This document shows positions 12,291-24,269 of a DNA stretch of 64,000 bases, in pieces (position 1 is the first letter of the stretch; each line of letters starts with the position of its first letter). A program made the position numbers and the translations under genes. This DNA comes from Arabidopsis thaliana (Eukaryota; Streptophyta; Magnoliopsida; Brassicales; Brassicaceae), in the NCBI RefSeq assembly GCF_000001735.4, contig NC_003071.7, positions 10,223,151-10,287,150 on the forward strand, given 5' to 3'. A model generated the notes under the pieces. That model did no database searches and was not told the DNA's origin. It was given only the letters and a program-made list of their open reading frames with translations.

Positions 12291-14453
12291 TTTTTGTTTT
12301 GATTGTTATTTTGTTACATTGTATTTAGATCTCTTTGACAAGACTTTGCTATTTTCAAATTTTCAACTTATGTTTTATTAGTATTTTTTGGGTAACCGTA
12401 AACAGAAAAATGTTATTCGTTATATATATTAAATCATTGACCCTACAAAACATCGTATGATGATAGTGATTGTCATTTTGACAATGTTTATGTTAATATT
12501 TAACTGATTGCTTTTTGAAGTGTTGATTTATACAACCATTAATTGAAAAAAAAAACCAAAAAAAAAAGATTAATACTCTATAAAATGGAGAGAAATTAAT
12601 TCATCTCCTTTACGGTTTAACTAATTTTATTGTCTCTTACTTCTATTTTGGTTAAGTTCTCTTACTTTTGTTTCCATTATTTTAACACTACCAGTCACCA
12701 AATCAGACTCACAGTTATATAATGTTTTAAGAAGATATACAGAAGTATATGAATAGAGATCATAACTTTATTATTAATTCATTCATTAATATATGTTGAT
12801 ATGTGCTAAACATAACAAATTAATCTATCTAACTCGACCAAAGGAAAGAGAAAAGACTAATTACACGAGCTTACCTAACTGCACTCACAAATTTGTATGA
12901 GTGATAAATTGATAATGACGCTATATAATGTAACCAAGTAATGTATAGATTTAGCTAAAAAACAAAGTAATGTATTTAGCCAAAAAATAAAAGAAAGAGA
13001 GTAATGTAATATAATGATTGTTGTAAAAAAGAATGTAAGATAATAATTACTAATATTATTGAAACCAACACAAATTTAAAATGCCGAAAGTGAAAGATAA
13101 CTTAGATTACTCTAGATTGTTTTTGGCGTTTGGTGTTGTTAAGTATATAAGCAAAGAAAGACCAAATGATGAGCATTCATGTGCTTAACCAAATGATTAT
13201 ATTGTGACCACCATTTTTATTGCATATGCCGTGATTCTCCTATGTTTCCATCCCTTTTCTCTTAAGTTATTGGATCTAGTTTGTGCAATTTCATAATAAC
13301 TTTCAAAATTAGATTATACAAATATTTAATCTTCATTTATATTAAAGTGAGAAGAAATTCAGTAACACACACAAATAGTAGATAGATGATTCCCAATTTT
13401 ACTTTTGTTTATGATTCAGACATGAATCTTCAATACGATCAATTCAATGCCAATTCATTAAAAATTATCTGATGGATAATCATATATAATTTTCTAGCAA
13501 AACTAGACAATAAAATACAATTGCAAAACATGGTGTGTTTTCTTGCGTGTGATGAAACGTGTAGTATACGCTATCATGTAAAATACTGTGTAAGGAAATT
13601 TTCATTTGGCCTTAGATCACTAATCTAGACTAATTCATTTCCATGGTACTCTTCACTGATCATCTAATCATCAAAAACTTCCGTTCGCAATCAAATGATC
13701 AAGGAGCATTAAATCCCAGCTTAAATAACCACTTAGCACCGTGATCATCAATTTCTACTAACTAGGAATGCTAAACACTCACTAAGTTTTTTTTGGTAAT
13801 TTCATTGAACACAATCCAAGCATGAAACTTCCTATGATCCACACTAGCTTAATCAAAGACTTATCTAGCACTAAGAACACCTAGGAAGTAAGGATCTATT
13901 GAAATTAATTCCTAAGCATCTTGAATCAATCAACAACCACCCTTCTCTACTAAACTCAAAGGCTCAAAGGAGATTACTCACTAATCATAATGAAAACACA
14001 AAGATCCATATTGTTTATTAGCATAATCATTGTAGATTAGAGATTAGTAAATAAAAAACTAAAAGAAAACAAGTTTGGATTTTATAAACATACTTAATTA
14101 GAGTTCATACAAAACCTAAAAATGGAAAAGAGAGGTTCAAAACAAGCATAAAATCACTTCTTCTTCATCTTTCTAACTTGTGATTGTTGTGACAGTACTC
14201 TCAGTGCTCTCAGTCTTTGTGAGAAGCATAGTGAAAGTCTATCTTACGTTCACAAAGACATTTAAAAAAAAAAAAAAAAAACTTTTTATGATGATAATTT
14301 GATCTGAAGTAATGGTTTGAAATTTGGAACAGAAGTCTTTAAAGGAATTTTAAACACTTAGCAATGTCAAATCTTCATACATGAAAAAGAAAAAGATGAT
14401 AACAATGCAGAGTCTGGGAATGTTTCACCAACACAAGAAACAAAACACCAAAT
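12291..14453. other. Gene-free AT-rich intergenic region
   Basis: About 2.1 kb without a recognisable gene, containing poly-A tracts (for example about 14263-14280). The 13.6-14.25 kb part is less AT-rich and has no long frame. It could be an old retroelement or LTR remnant, but I could not identify ends. Confidence 0.4.
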
Positions 14454-15629
14454 TCAAGAGGGGAGAAACCACATAGCATCCTTGAGTTTTAAGTTGGACA
14501 GACTAGGGAAGCGTTTGAAGGTCCTTGTTGCAATGTTGTACACACATATGTCGACTAGGCATGGAATGGAACCGTCCTTGTGACCGAAACGGTCATTACG
14601 AGTGAAATAGATGCAATTAGGCTCAATACCAAGGGTATGGTCAGCAGGCACGGTGATACCGAAATCGAAAAACAGGGCCTCGTCACCTATAGATTCCACC
14701 TCAACAAGACTGGTTCCACATATATTTCCTTTTAGCTCTTTTTCCGGATCCCTCTTGTAGACGTGGAAGATCCTAGACCTTTCACCGAGTGACTCGAAAG
14801 CCGTGGTAAAGACCAACAAAACATCTCCTGATGTTGTAACAGCAATGCTATCGCTAAAAGAGATGACCTTTTTGATTTCCGATATTCCTAAATCACGCCC
14901 AAAGGCTGAAACCGATATTGGAAACCTAGGGGTTTCGGACACATTCTTGAAACCATCTTGTCCGGACAAATCAATGTGTCGAATGAAGCTACGGTTCACC
15001 AGAATGTAAAGATTGTAACCCTTGAGCACCACATCTTGTAGGCCTCGGAACTCCCTCCGAACATCGACACGTATTGGAATATCACGGTAATGTAAATCTC
15101 CTTTCTTGCAAAACCCTAAAAATTGGCCTTGCTCAAATTGCCAGACAACAACAAAGTCACCATTCTTGTCGTCTACCCACAAAAGACCTCTTAGATATTC
15201 GGTAGTGTGAACACATCAACGACCTTTCAGACTGCCTCCAATTAACGTAACCTTGAAGTCATTAGATCCTTCTCGCTCAACCATATAAAGGCCACCCTGG
15301 GTTGACTCTAGAGGTGGAAGACTGATCCTCTCATCGCTAAACACATCTATGATATAGAGATCCCATCTAGAATCTACCACTAGGAACCACTTACCCGAGC
15401 TTGCTAGGAATCGATACCCTGAAAAGTCACTCTTCGTCTCGTAAAACTTATCTTCGTCTGGCTTGTACAGACGAAAACCACCCTCTTCTGGAGACAACAA
15501 CAGCAACGGAGATCCGAGTTTTGGATCCAGACGTGGGGTCTTAGCACGCTCATTATATTTAGGACTCCCGCTTCGTTTTGAATTACCAACTTCAGCTACG
15601 GATGCTGGTCGATCATCTAGTCCATCCAT
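14454..15629 (-). pseudogene. F-box family DUF295 gene with an in-frame stop
   Basis: Reading from ATG 15627-15629, 137 codons run to a TGA at 15216-15218. The same frame then stays open for another 250 codons to 14454. Both halves belong to one DUF295 protein: GSPLLLLSPEEGGFRLYKP and DLYIIDVFSDERISLPPLES before the stop, then WVDDKNGDFVVVWQFEQG, IEPNCIYFTRND and IATRTFKRFP after it. No F-box helix bundle precedes DUF295; only RAKTPRLDPKLG-like residues remain where the end of an F-box would be. The locus recalled here (At2g24080) is listed as an F-box gene. A missing F-box plus an internal stop make it a probable pseudogene or a truncated 137-residue product. Undetected splicing around the TGA is possible. 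Confidence 0.7.
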
Positions 15630-17831
15630 TATCAGAACGGAGATGATCTTGTCTGCTGCTGATATTAAGGGGGGGCGTCAAATTACACGTACACTAATTA
15701 CTAAACGTTGATACCAAAAAAAAAAAAACGTACGCAAATTTTGTCATCTCTAATTAATGAACAGTGTTTTCGTTTTATAATAAATTGTTTTAAATCAGTA
15801 TATATAAAAGTTTGCAAATTATATCTATCTATAAATTATTTTTATTTTATAGTTTACTGTTGTTATTAAGTAACGTCATTCCAAACCCGTTCCGCCAAAC
15901 CCGTCCCGTAAAAAAAAACCGCAGTACACCGCTAATTTAAATATATAATGAAAATAAATGTTTTACGGGCTTGCAATTGTATTTTAGTTTGTCAAACAAT
16001 ATTTTGTTTTAAATAGTTGTCGAAATCTAGTTCAAATTTTGGAGAAATAAGTTTAGTGAATTGATAAGAAATGTATTTAGGTGTGTTTTGCTTATTTTAA
16101 GGGATTGCAATTGTATTTTGGTCTGTCAAATATTTTTTGTTTTAAATAGTTACCGAAATCTAGTTCAAATTTTGGAGAAATTTGCATGATATATGAGATT
16201 GAAATATATTTGGAATGTTTTTTATTTGTTAATTAATTTATTGCAAAAAAAAAATCAATAATTAAAAGCCAATAGCAGCCATTGTAAATAAGTTCCAACT
16301 CCAGGATTTATTTCACAAAATGGAAGCAAAAATGTATATATAGATTTTGAACGGGTCAGCTTCATCGTTGCTGATTTTTTTATGGGCCGATCACTATTTT
16401 AGTGGACCGTCTTTGCATTGGGCTGATTATCTCTTAATGGGCTGTCTTCGTCTTGAAACGAGTCAAAAGGAAGGGTGTTAATTCCATCTCCAACATTTCA
16501 TTCATCTATCTTACACACACACAAAAAAAAAACTGTGATTTGTTCAATTTTTTATATTTTAATAGGATAAAGATCTATTTAGGAGTTTGGAGGTTAGTTC
16601 CTATTGCATACTTCATCTTCGGTAAAACTAAACCGCCTAGAGGTATCGATCTCTGGCTTGAAGAGAGAGTTCTCGAGGAACATTAATAGTGTGTAGAATG
16701 GTTTATGTAAACTGAGAATCAATTGTGACTACCCTTGGTTAAACCGGAACCTTCTTCTATAAAAAGAGGTTTTCATTGTAACAAACACTTAAAAGAATAA
16801 CAGAATAAACACAATCTTAAATCATCGTTTGTATCATAAACGTCATTAATCTCAACTAGGTCGTCTCTATAAATTTGCATCTATCTGTCCTATCGTATTT
16901 CATATCTCAAATTAGTTTTTTCTTGGATTTATAATTATTTTCAATATTTAACTATAAATCTATATTATTGGATTATTATTATTATTATTAGATTTTGTTT
17001 GTTATTGTTCAAGAACATGATGATCTGAGCACGAGTTTAGATATAGAAGCTCTTAGAAAAAAATAAGCTGAGCTGAGCTAACTTATGAAATATCCGAACT
17101 CATTATGAGCTGACTAATATATTGAAGCTAACTCACAGAAAAAGCTATCAAGAAATTTTAATATGAAAAAACTAAAAAAATAAATGAAAGTAATATTTTT
17201 TTCTGAACACAAAAATGAAAGTATTTACTATATATATACTCTTGACCAAAAAGAGAAATGATATTTTTACTCACGACATTACGTCGATTAGAGAAAGTGT
17301 GGCGTAAATCACGTGAGATCAAAATAGGAAACTCAGCAAGAAACCTATTATTCACTTATATTGATATGACCTGCAGTGAGGTTACTTATTTGATTTAAAA
17401 AAAAAACTGATTTATTTGGTGTGCATAATGTTTTTTGTTGTTCACTGCGGGCCGGTCGATGTTTTTTAACTAAGAAAATTAAATTTTAAGTTCTTGCTAA
17501 AACAATTTTGAATTTTATATTTTATTTATTTTGTTACAGTATTTAATATTATATAAATGTATTTTGAGTGGTAATTTTAGGATTTTACATGCGCTATACC
17601 ATTCCAAATTAATATCGACCCAAACTTATCTCACAGTATAACCCCATTATGTGAAATTAAATATCACTTTATTATTTTTCATTCCAATTATACTTTTATT
17701 TAAAACACATATTCATGAGTCACCCATAGTATGTTTGCTTATATTGTGACCATAATATTCCTTTCGTTGTGATCCATGTTGCCAAAACAGACATCAATTA
17801 ATGAAATTGTGTGTATTTCGTCCATGTTTAC
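15630..17831. other. Intergenic region with a local duplication and possible LTR-like debris
   Basis: No intact gene is present. The region contains an 80-bp direct repeat (15966-16181). An open frame ending at 16686 has the short tail FGKTKPPRGIDLWLEERV, which I could not assign. A segment around 16690-16840 (TATAAAAAGAGG, then AACAAACACTTAAAAGAATAACAG) resembles the R region of a retroelement LTR, but no paired copy or ends were found. Confidence 0.35.
15966..16181. repeat. Short tandem direct duplication, about 82 bp per copy
   Basis: Two copies (about 15966-16047 and 16100-16181) share GGG-TTGCAATTGTATTTT, then TTTTGTTTTAAATAGTT, then CGAAATCTAGTTC and AAATTTTGGAGAAAT, with a few substitutions. 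They are 134 bases apart. No coding frame crosses them. Confidence 0.7.
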
Positions 17832-18560
17832 TCAAAAAAGGTCAATATCTTTAATGTGATCAGCAATGTGACTTACGAATTCCCCGAATTCCACCAAAAC
17901 ACCTGATTGCATCACTTTTTTAATGTTTCTGAAGCTTACAAATATCATGGGCAAAACTCCAGCAAAGCCATAAATGGTTGGAGAAGAAAATCTAGTTACA
18001 TCTAAGGGATGGTCCGATAGGTACACAAATGCCTCTATCATAGAACTTATTTCATCTCTTTCACTACTTTTAAATAAACATCTAAGAACACCTTCTACGT
18101 CGAAAACCTACAATGTGGCTTAAATTATTGTACGTAGGCAATATATCTTCTGAATTTGCATTCTCCGACCAATCTATCATCTGCTGGAAATGAATAACAA
18201 GCTCCACTGAAATCTCATTGAAATTAGAAAATACTCTATCCACTTTCATCATTGAGCTGCCGCAACCTTGACTAAAAGCAAAGAAATCGTTTTCCAAATC
18301 TCGAGCTTACCATATATTCGATACATTCATGAGATAAAGCTTCATTGAAGCCAACATCCTTCAAGCCTAATCAATAAAGGCCACACAAGTTGTAGTTTTG
18401 TCCTCCATTGATAAAACAAATTTTATGATAATAGGAATAAGGTACAAAAATATATTTTTTGATGCAATACATGTTGCCAAAACGTATATCAACCAACGAA
18501 ATCTTATGTACTTTGTCCATTAATCAGTATGATTCACAACTTCCTTAAATTCCACCAAAA
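17771..18560 (-). pseudogene. Degenerate duplicated gene fragment of unknown family
   Basis: On the minus strand two short open stretches (18082-18297 and 17832-18041) read like pieces of one protein: FSNFNEISVELVIHFQQMID, then a stop-rich gap, then SMIEAFVYLSDHPLDV and VLVEFGEFVSHIADHIKDID. A second, diverged copy of the last part recurs upstream on that strand: positions 17771-17833 and about 18465-18526 share CATGTTGCCAAAAC and nearby words, and each lies beside a VEF-encoding stretch. I do not recognise the family. Confidence 0.4.
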
Positions 18561-18876
18561 TTTCGGACTTTGGCCTATTCAAACCCATTAATGACTGTTT
18601 AAAAGCTTTGGCCTAAAGATTAATGTTAAGATGTTGTCATCTTTGGTTTCCATTGATTTAATCATTTCTTTCTTTATTATGCACACTTGGCCAAGTGTTA
18701 TCATTTTGAGCAAAACCAACTATACCGGTTTTCTCCTAACCGGAATAAACCGAAGTAAACCGGATATCACATCATCCGTTCACTCTCTTTAGCTCTTAAG
18801 GCGAAAAAAGCTTATCTTCTTCATCATCTCTTTCCTCAATCGGAGTGAGCGCAAAAAATCAAAAATTCGCCGAGAG

Positions 18877-18887
18877 CACAAACCCTA
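18877..18887 (+). promoter_or_regulatory. Telo-box-like element at the RPL35 start
   Basis: An AAACCCTAA word sits directly before the ATG. Telo boxes of this form recur near the transcription starts of plant ribosomal-protein and translation genes. Confidence 0.45.
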
Positions 18888-20266
18888 ATGGCTTCTCTCT
18901 CAATGGCTTCCGTTAACGTTAGCTTCTGTCATCCTTTACGCTCTTCTTCTCCAAAGGTCTCACTTCGCAGTTCCGTTCATTTCGCGACGAGTCTTTCCTC
19001 AAGTCACTCCATTTCTGGGCTTCGCGCTGTTTTGCCTCTGAAGATTTCTACAGTTGCTTCCCCCAATTCTCAAAAGCTTCATTCTTTTACCGTTTTCGCT
19101 CATAAGGGCTACAAGATGAAGACCCACAAGGTACTTTTCCCCTATCTCTCTCACTTTCTCTGCATTTCTGGTTTTTGGTTAAGTTGAGCTGAAATTGAAG
19201 TGAAGTACTATGATTTGGAGAGTATAGTGGCGGAAATTGGAATATCAATGCTTTGAAAGTTTGGATTTTTCTTCGGTTCACTGGCTATTCTTGTGTCTAT
19301 TGGTGTCATAGTGATAGACTTAAGAGTATATCTGGTGAAGTTTGAGATTACTGACACTGAGAACTTCATATTAGCTTTAGAAGTTTTGAATTGTTTCAGT
19401 AAAGGTGTTTCCTTTTCTTGATTGGTGTTAAGTCTTTGTTGAATGGAATTATGAGAATGTGTAATGTATTTTGTTGATAGGCCTCAGCGAAGCGGTTCAG
19501 AGTGACGGGTAGAGGGAAGATTGTGAGGAGGAGATCTGGAAAGCAGCATTTGTTAGCTAAGAAGAACAACAAGAGGAAATTACGTCTATCGAAAATGGTT
19601 CGTTTTCTTTAATCTTGTTTGGTTCTGCATATCGTGATGGGTATATAGTTTTGTGTGTGTGAAATGCATTCGTATTTTCTGAGCTTTAGTGATTAGCTGT
19701 GAGTGGGTTTTGCTGAATGTTTCAGCATGTGGTATGAATCGTTAGGAAAAGAACATGCTCTTAGCAAACAAAAACTCATGTTATCAACCCAGTTATGACT
19801 TGTTTGCTAATGTCTTGGTAGTAAATATACGGTTTCGTTTGTCGAAAGACATATTTTTGAACTTCAAACCGTGTCTTTCATTGTGCATTTGCCTCTGTGC
19901 ACCTCTCGCTGAATCTCTTAAATGGGGGATTAACGCTATTGGCAGAATTATACCCTTGATATGGAAACCATGCGATTGATATCTGCAGTGGCTTTCATTA
20001 GAAATGTGGCTAAGGGAGAAATCTATTATCATCAACTAGTATAAAAGAAAAACAAAACTAAATCTTGTGGCATCAATCTAATGATCACAAGTTCAAGTTA
20101 TTACTTGTTTTGGCTTTGTTAATTAGCAACTTCGCTGCTCTGTTCTCTCTTACACGTTTAGCTTTGTGTTCTGTCTTCTGTATTGCAGACGGAAGTGAAC
20201 CGGAGCGACTATGACAACGTGATCGGAGCTCTGCCCTACTTGAAAGTCAATCGAAAGGCGACTTAA
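18888..20266 (+). CDS. RPL35: Plastid 50S ribosomal protein L35
   Basis: Three exons (18888-19130, 19481-19597, 20189-20266) join to 145 residues. The first ~72 residues are Ser-rich and non-acidic, a chloroplast transit peptide. The mature part begins near [20 protein letters not shown] and continues with the very basic [20 protein letters not shown], ending [21 protein letters not shown]. This is the complete bacterial-type L35 signature. The protein stabilises 23S rRNA in the plastid large subunit. An AAACCCTAAT telo-box-like word ends just before the start codon, typical of ribosomal protein genes. The intron between KTHK and ASAKR and the one after SKM have standard ends. The second intron (591 bases) shows no gene inside. 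Confidence 0.96.
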
Positions 20267-21214
20267 GCAGAGCAGGCTTGATCCTTTTCTTACCTGCAAT
20301 TCTCATTTTGTAATCTAAAGTTGTGGTAATATCCTTTTGTATTGTGATATAATTTGGTCAATGAGTTGATTTTTGTTTCATATTTGTGTCTTCTTTTTCT
20401 TGTCTCGCATGACAACTATTCTAGGTGTAACATATACCTCATCAACGAGTTTGGTCATTGATCAATGATTTGGGTTAAGAAATCAGAGACAGATATATCT
20501 TAAAAGACTTCAAAGTATTATAATCACACCAATCTCACTTATGACACTTTTCAAGTCTCACAACCCAATCCATTATTTTTTTGTTGTCAAAAGCATTAAG
20601 ATAAAATGCGGCTGTGATAGTGACTCACTAGCTAATGCATTGACAATGGGAGTTCATTAGATAAAGAAAAAATACAGTACAGTGTAATGTTTACTATATT
20701 AAATGTTCGGTTCTCCGGCCAAATAGATGTAAATCTTTGAGTAATTAAAAAAAAAAAATGTTCACTAACTCTGGATTTAGTTATATGGGTTGTCAAACTT
20801 GTCATTGCAACAACATTCTTATAAATTATAGACTATAAAATATAAATCATGATCAATATTTTATTTTACTTACCTATATTAAATTAAAATATCCAAATTT
20901 AAAAAATTCTAAACATAAAATTGGAAAATTTAAATCAAAGTGACACCTAGTTGTAAAATTTTAATAGATTTATTTTTTAATGTCAAAAATGCAAACACAA
21001 AAAATATTATAATCATCTTTTTTTTTTACATATATTAAAGTAATAAATTATGATTGGATTCATATGTCAATAATATATATGATTGATTAAAATCTTCTAA
21101 ACCTTTTCTATTTTGCACTGTAAAAAAACATTTTCTATTATAAACAAAAAGAAATTATTGAACACTTTAGATGATGTGTTAACACATTAGTAAACTAAAT
21201 ATCCTAAGACACTT

Positions 21215-21358
21215 GATATTTCATCATAAAATGTAAGAAAATTGCTAATTCTTGGGGGTGTTTAGCAATTAGCAATCTTTTATAAATGTTAAGACACTTG
21301 ACAGTAAACTTAAATATCCTAAAGACACTTGATATTTTATAATTTATGATGAAATATC
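21215..21358. repeat. Nested inverted repeat (MITE-like fold-back)
   Basis: GATATTTCATCATAAA at 21215-21230 is matched exactly in reverse complement at 21343-21358. Inside it, ATTGCTAATT (21241-21250) pairs perfectly with AATTAGCAAT (21267-21276) across a 16-base loop. Direct copies of AGTAAACT-AAATATCCTAA-GACACTTGATATTT start at about 21189 and 21303. Confidence 0.7.
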
Positions 21359-21480
21359 ACATTTTAATTTGATACAAATATTGGAACCATTTTAATTTTA
21401 TAATATGTGACGACAAAAACAGACCAAAGCCAAAGAAAGGAGAAAGAGAAATTAGATAAGAAGCTAGCGTCCGAATAATA

Positions 21481-21492
21481 TGACACGTGTCA
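21481..21492. promoter_or_regulatory. Palindromic G-box upstream of ASG1
   Basis: TGACACGTGTCA is a perfect 12-base palindrome with a CACGTG core, about 290 bases before the chosen ASG1 start. A second ACGTGG core lies about 45 bases downstream. This is the bZIP/ABF-type ABRE layout. Confidence 0.55.
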
Positions 21493-21770
21493 AATTATCC
21501 ATCAATAGCCGTCATTAAAAAAGCAAAACGTGGGACCTAAACAGCCTATCTCAACCAAGTATTGAAATAAGGAATGACAAAAATAGCCTCCTACGTAAAG
21601 ACACCATAAAGGCCAATTCGGGTACTTTCTAGAAACTCAACATTTGTTTCTATTAAAAAAACAAATCTCTCAAGCGCGTGGCTATTCAATCGCGTCCTTT
21701 TCGCGTTCTTTTAGATCTTCAAATCAAAATTCGTTACTCTCTTAGATTCTCAGGGTTTTGTGTTTTTTGG

Positions 21771-23565
21771 ATGGTGGAGATGATGAGATCAGAGAATCAT
21801 CTAAGACAAGCTTCGAAGCATCGGAACAACAATTTTCCGGTGAAGTTAGAGATCATTGAAGATTCTCTTGAAGAAGAACACGCTCCTCTCAACAAACGAT
21901 CCAAGGTTTTTTGTTGAGAAAACTTTTGTTTAGTACTTTCATCTTTTATAAAGTTTGGATTTTTATTGTCTGGGTTTGAAATGAATTTAGCTATGGAGCA
22001 ATGGAACAAGTGTCTCTAAGTTTAGTCTACTTGAAGAGCCAAGTCCTTTGGGGTTGAGTTTAAAAAAGAGCCCATCTTTTCAAGAACTGATTGAGATGAA
22101 ACTTTCTCAAAGTGGTGATGACTCAAATTCGGTTAAGAAAGAAAGTTTTGGTTTTGGTGGTGTAGGAACCGTTGAGAAGCTTAAAGCTTCTAACTTTCCT
22201 GCTACTATTCTCAGGATTGGTCAATGGGAGGTGAGTCTTTCAAAGTTTGTTTTTTATTGGTGTGTTTTGGAATCTGATTTTGAATTTTGTTTGTAGTATA
22301 AGTCAAGGTATGAAGGTGATTTGGTGGCGAAATGTTACTTTGCAAAACATAAACTTGTGTGGGAAGTGTTGGAACAAGGTCTTAAGAGCAAGATTGAGAT
22401 TCAGTGGTCTGATATTATGGCTTTGAAGGCTAATTTGCCAGAGGATGAACCTGGAACCCTGACTATTGTGGTACGAAATGAATTCTTGTGATCGTTTCGT
22501 TTGTTTGCTCGACCATCTATGTTTTAATTTGTTATCTTTGTTCTGTTTTTCAGCTGGCTAGGCGGCCATTGTTTTTCAGAGAAACTAATCCGCAGCCTAG
22601 AAAACATACTTTGTGGCAGGCGACATCGGATTTTACTGATGGTCAAGCTAGCATGAACAGGTAAGAACATTTCTTATGTCCTTAGTCTTAACTCGTGAGT
22701 ATAGGCTGATAATGGTTTCTGTATCTTTGTGATATGGTAGGCAACATTTTCTGCAGTGTCCCCCAGGGATTATGAACAAACATTTTGAGAAGCTTGTTCA
22801 ATGTGATCATCGCTTGTTCTGTCTAAGCCGGCAGCCAGAGATAAACTTGGCCGCACCGTTCTTTGATTCACGACTATCTATATTTGAGGATCCCTCAGTG
22901 TCTGGATCTCATAATATTGCATCTCCTGTTGGGGCTCAGTCATCATCAGAACATGTGTCTCTATCTCATGACGCACTATCGCCTAGCTCAGGTATTTTGT
23001 TTGTTTCCACTATCTTATCGTTCACATTCGTTTCTCTTTACTTGTGGTCATACGTTCTTGTTTATATATAGTGATGGATGCTCGTGCAATCGAAGGAGTT
23101 GGTGGTTCCATTGATTCGAGGAATACAAACGGTTGGAGTCAGATAAAAATGCCTGGACTACACCAATCTATCTCGATGAACGATTTCCTTACGTTTTTGT
23201 CAGATCAAGCTTGTGAAAACAACCAAGAGTTTGAGGAAATGAAACAGTTACTGCTAAGTGACAACACTCAAACCGATCCATCTGATGAGAAGTCTGTCAT
23301 GTCAAAGGTGAATTCTTTCTGCAACCTCTTGCAATCTGCTGCAAACTCACAGCTCAATATCGAAACTGCTGATACCGAAAGAGTTGTTGGGGTCGATAAC
23401 AATAGACACATGCCCGAAGGAGGCAAAAGAGTTGTTGACCCTGCTTCAAGCAGCAAGCCACTACAAGGGATGTCAAGGAAAGACTCATTCAGTGATTTGC
23501 TGGTGCACCTTCCTCGAATCACATCACTCCCAAAGTTCTTGTTCAACATTTCAGAAGAAGACTAG
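21771..23565 (+). CDS. ASG1: ASG1 (altered seed germination 1)-like nuclear protein
   Basis: Six exons (21771-21905, 21991-22230, 22297-22470, 22554-22660, 22741-22991, 23072-23565) give 466 residues. The N-terminus is polar (KLEIIEDSLEEEHAPLNKRSKLW). A well-conserved central block follows (ILRIGQWEYKSRYEGDLVAK, KSKIEIQWSDIMALKANLP, LFFRETNPQPRKHTLWQATSD, FLQCPPGIMNKHFEKLVQCD). The C-terminal third is Ser/Asn-rich and ends SLPKFLFNISEED. I know no catalytic motif for it. The identification rests on recall of At2g24100, for which an ABA- and salt-stress role has been reported. An in-frame ATG at 21678 would add 31 residues of no recognisable character, so the ATG at 21771 is preferred. Confidence 0.88.
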
Positions 23566-24131
23566 TAGATAGTGAACCGAAAAGTTCTTGTTCTAGGAAT
23601 CTTGAACAAGTAGCTGTAAATCAAATTATCTCTCTCGTTCTTAAGGATTTGGAGGAACTTTTGTGTTTGATGATGAATCCTTGTAAAGAAATGCTTTTGT
23701 GATGGCGTTTTCTAAAAGCCATTTCTTTTTTTGAAACATTAACAAAACTTTATTATTGCTTTCATCCTAAACTCGTGTTCTTTGTTATCGTATAGAGAAA
23801 GAGAGGCAGAACAAGTAACTTTTCTTCACAAGAAACATTTTTTCCTTCGAAGACGTTTCAGTTTTAAACATGGTTTGTTTTGGTTTTAATGCACCTCTTC
23901 ACTTCCCCCAAGCGTTACTTTCATCTACCTCAAAGTTTTAAATAGAGTAGACGAATGGAGATCTTTACATGATTCGTTCTCTCAAAATCTTAATTTGTTT
24001 GATTTCATTTATGAAGCAGAAACAAGTTAATAGACACATAGAGAGATGATACGCTGCACAATGCGGACAGTGCTACAAGAAGAGATTTATAGAGTCTTAA
24101 GAGTCTCAAGAAGCGTACAAGGAGATGAGGA

Positions 24132-24197
24132 GTGAATCACCAAAACAAGTGGTTTTGGTTTGTGAATCACCAAAACAAGTGGTTTTGGTTTGTGAAT
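24132..24197. repeat. Two-copy 30-bp tandem repeat, each unit a hairpin
   Basis: The 30-base unit, starting GTGAATCACCAAAACAAG, occurs twice head to tail without a mismatch and starts a third time (GTGAATCA). Inside each unit ACCAAAAC pairs exactly with GTTTTGGT across a 5-base loop. Confidence 0.85.
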
Positions 24198-24269
24198 CAG
24201 TATGGTTTACCCAAAACACTTGTTTGGTGTGTTTACTTCTGATCTCTTCGTACTCTTCTTGCGATTCTA

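Larger units (their letters stand above)
20267..21770. other. RPL35 3' region, fold-back element and ASG1 promoter
   Basis: No coding sequence. It holds a nested fold-back at 21189-21358 and an ABA-type promoter with a 12-bp G-box palindrome at 21481-21492. It ends with the ASG1 5' leader. Confidence 0.6.

Noticed and set aside
13600-14250. Possible LTR or retroelement remnant
   Set aside because: Less AT-rich than its surroundings, but no TG..CA ends, primer-binding site, target duplication or coding frame could be found.
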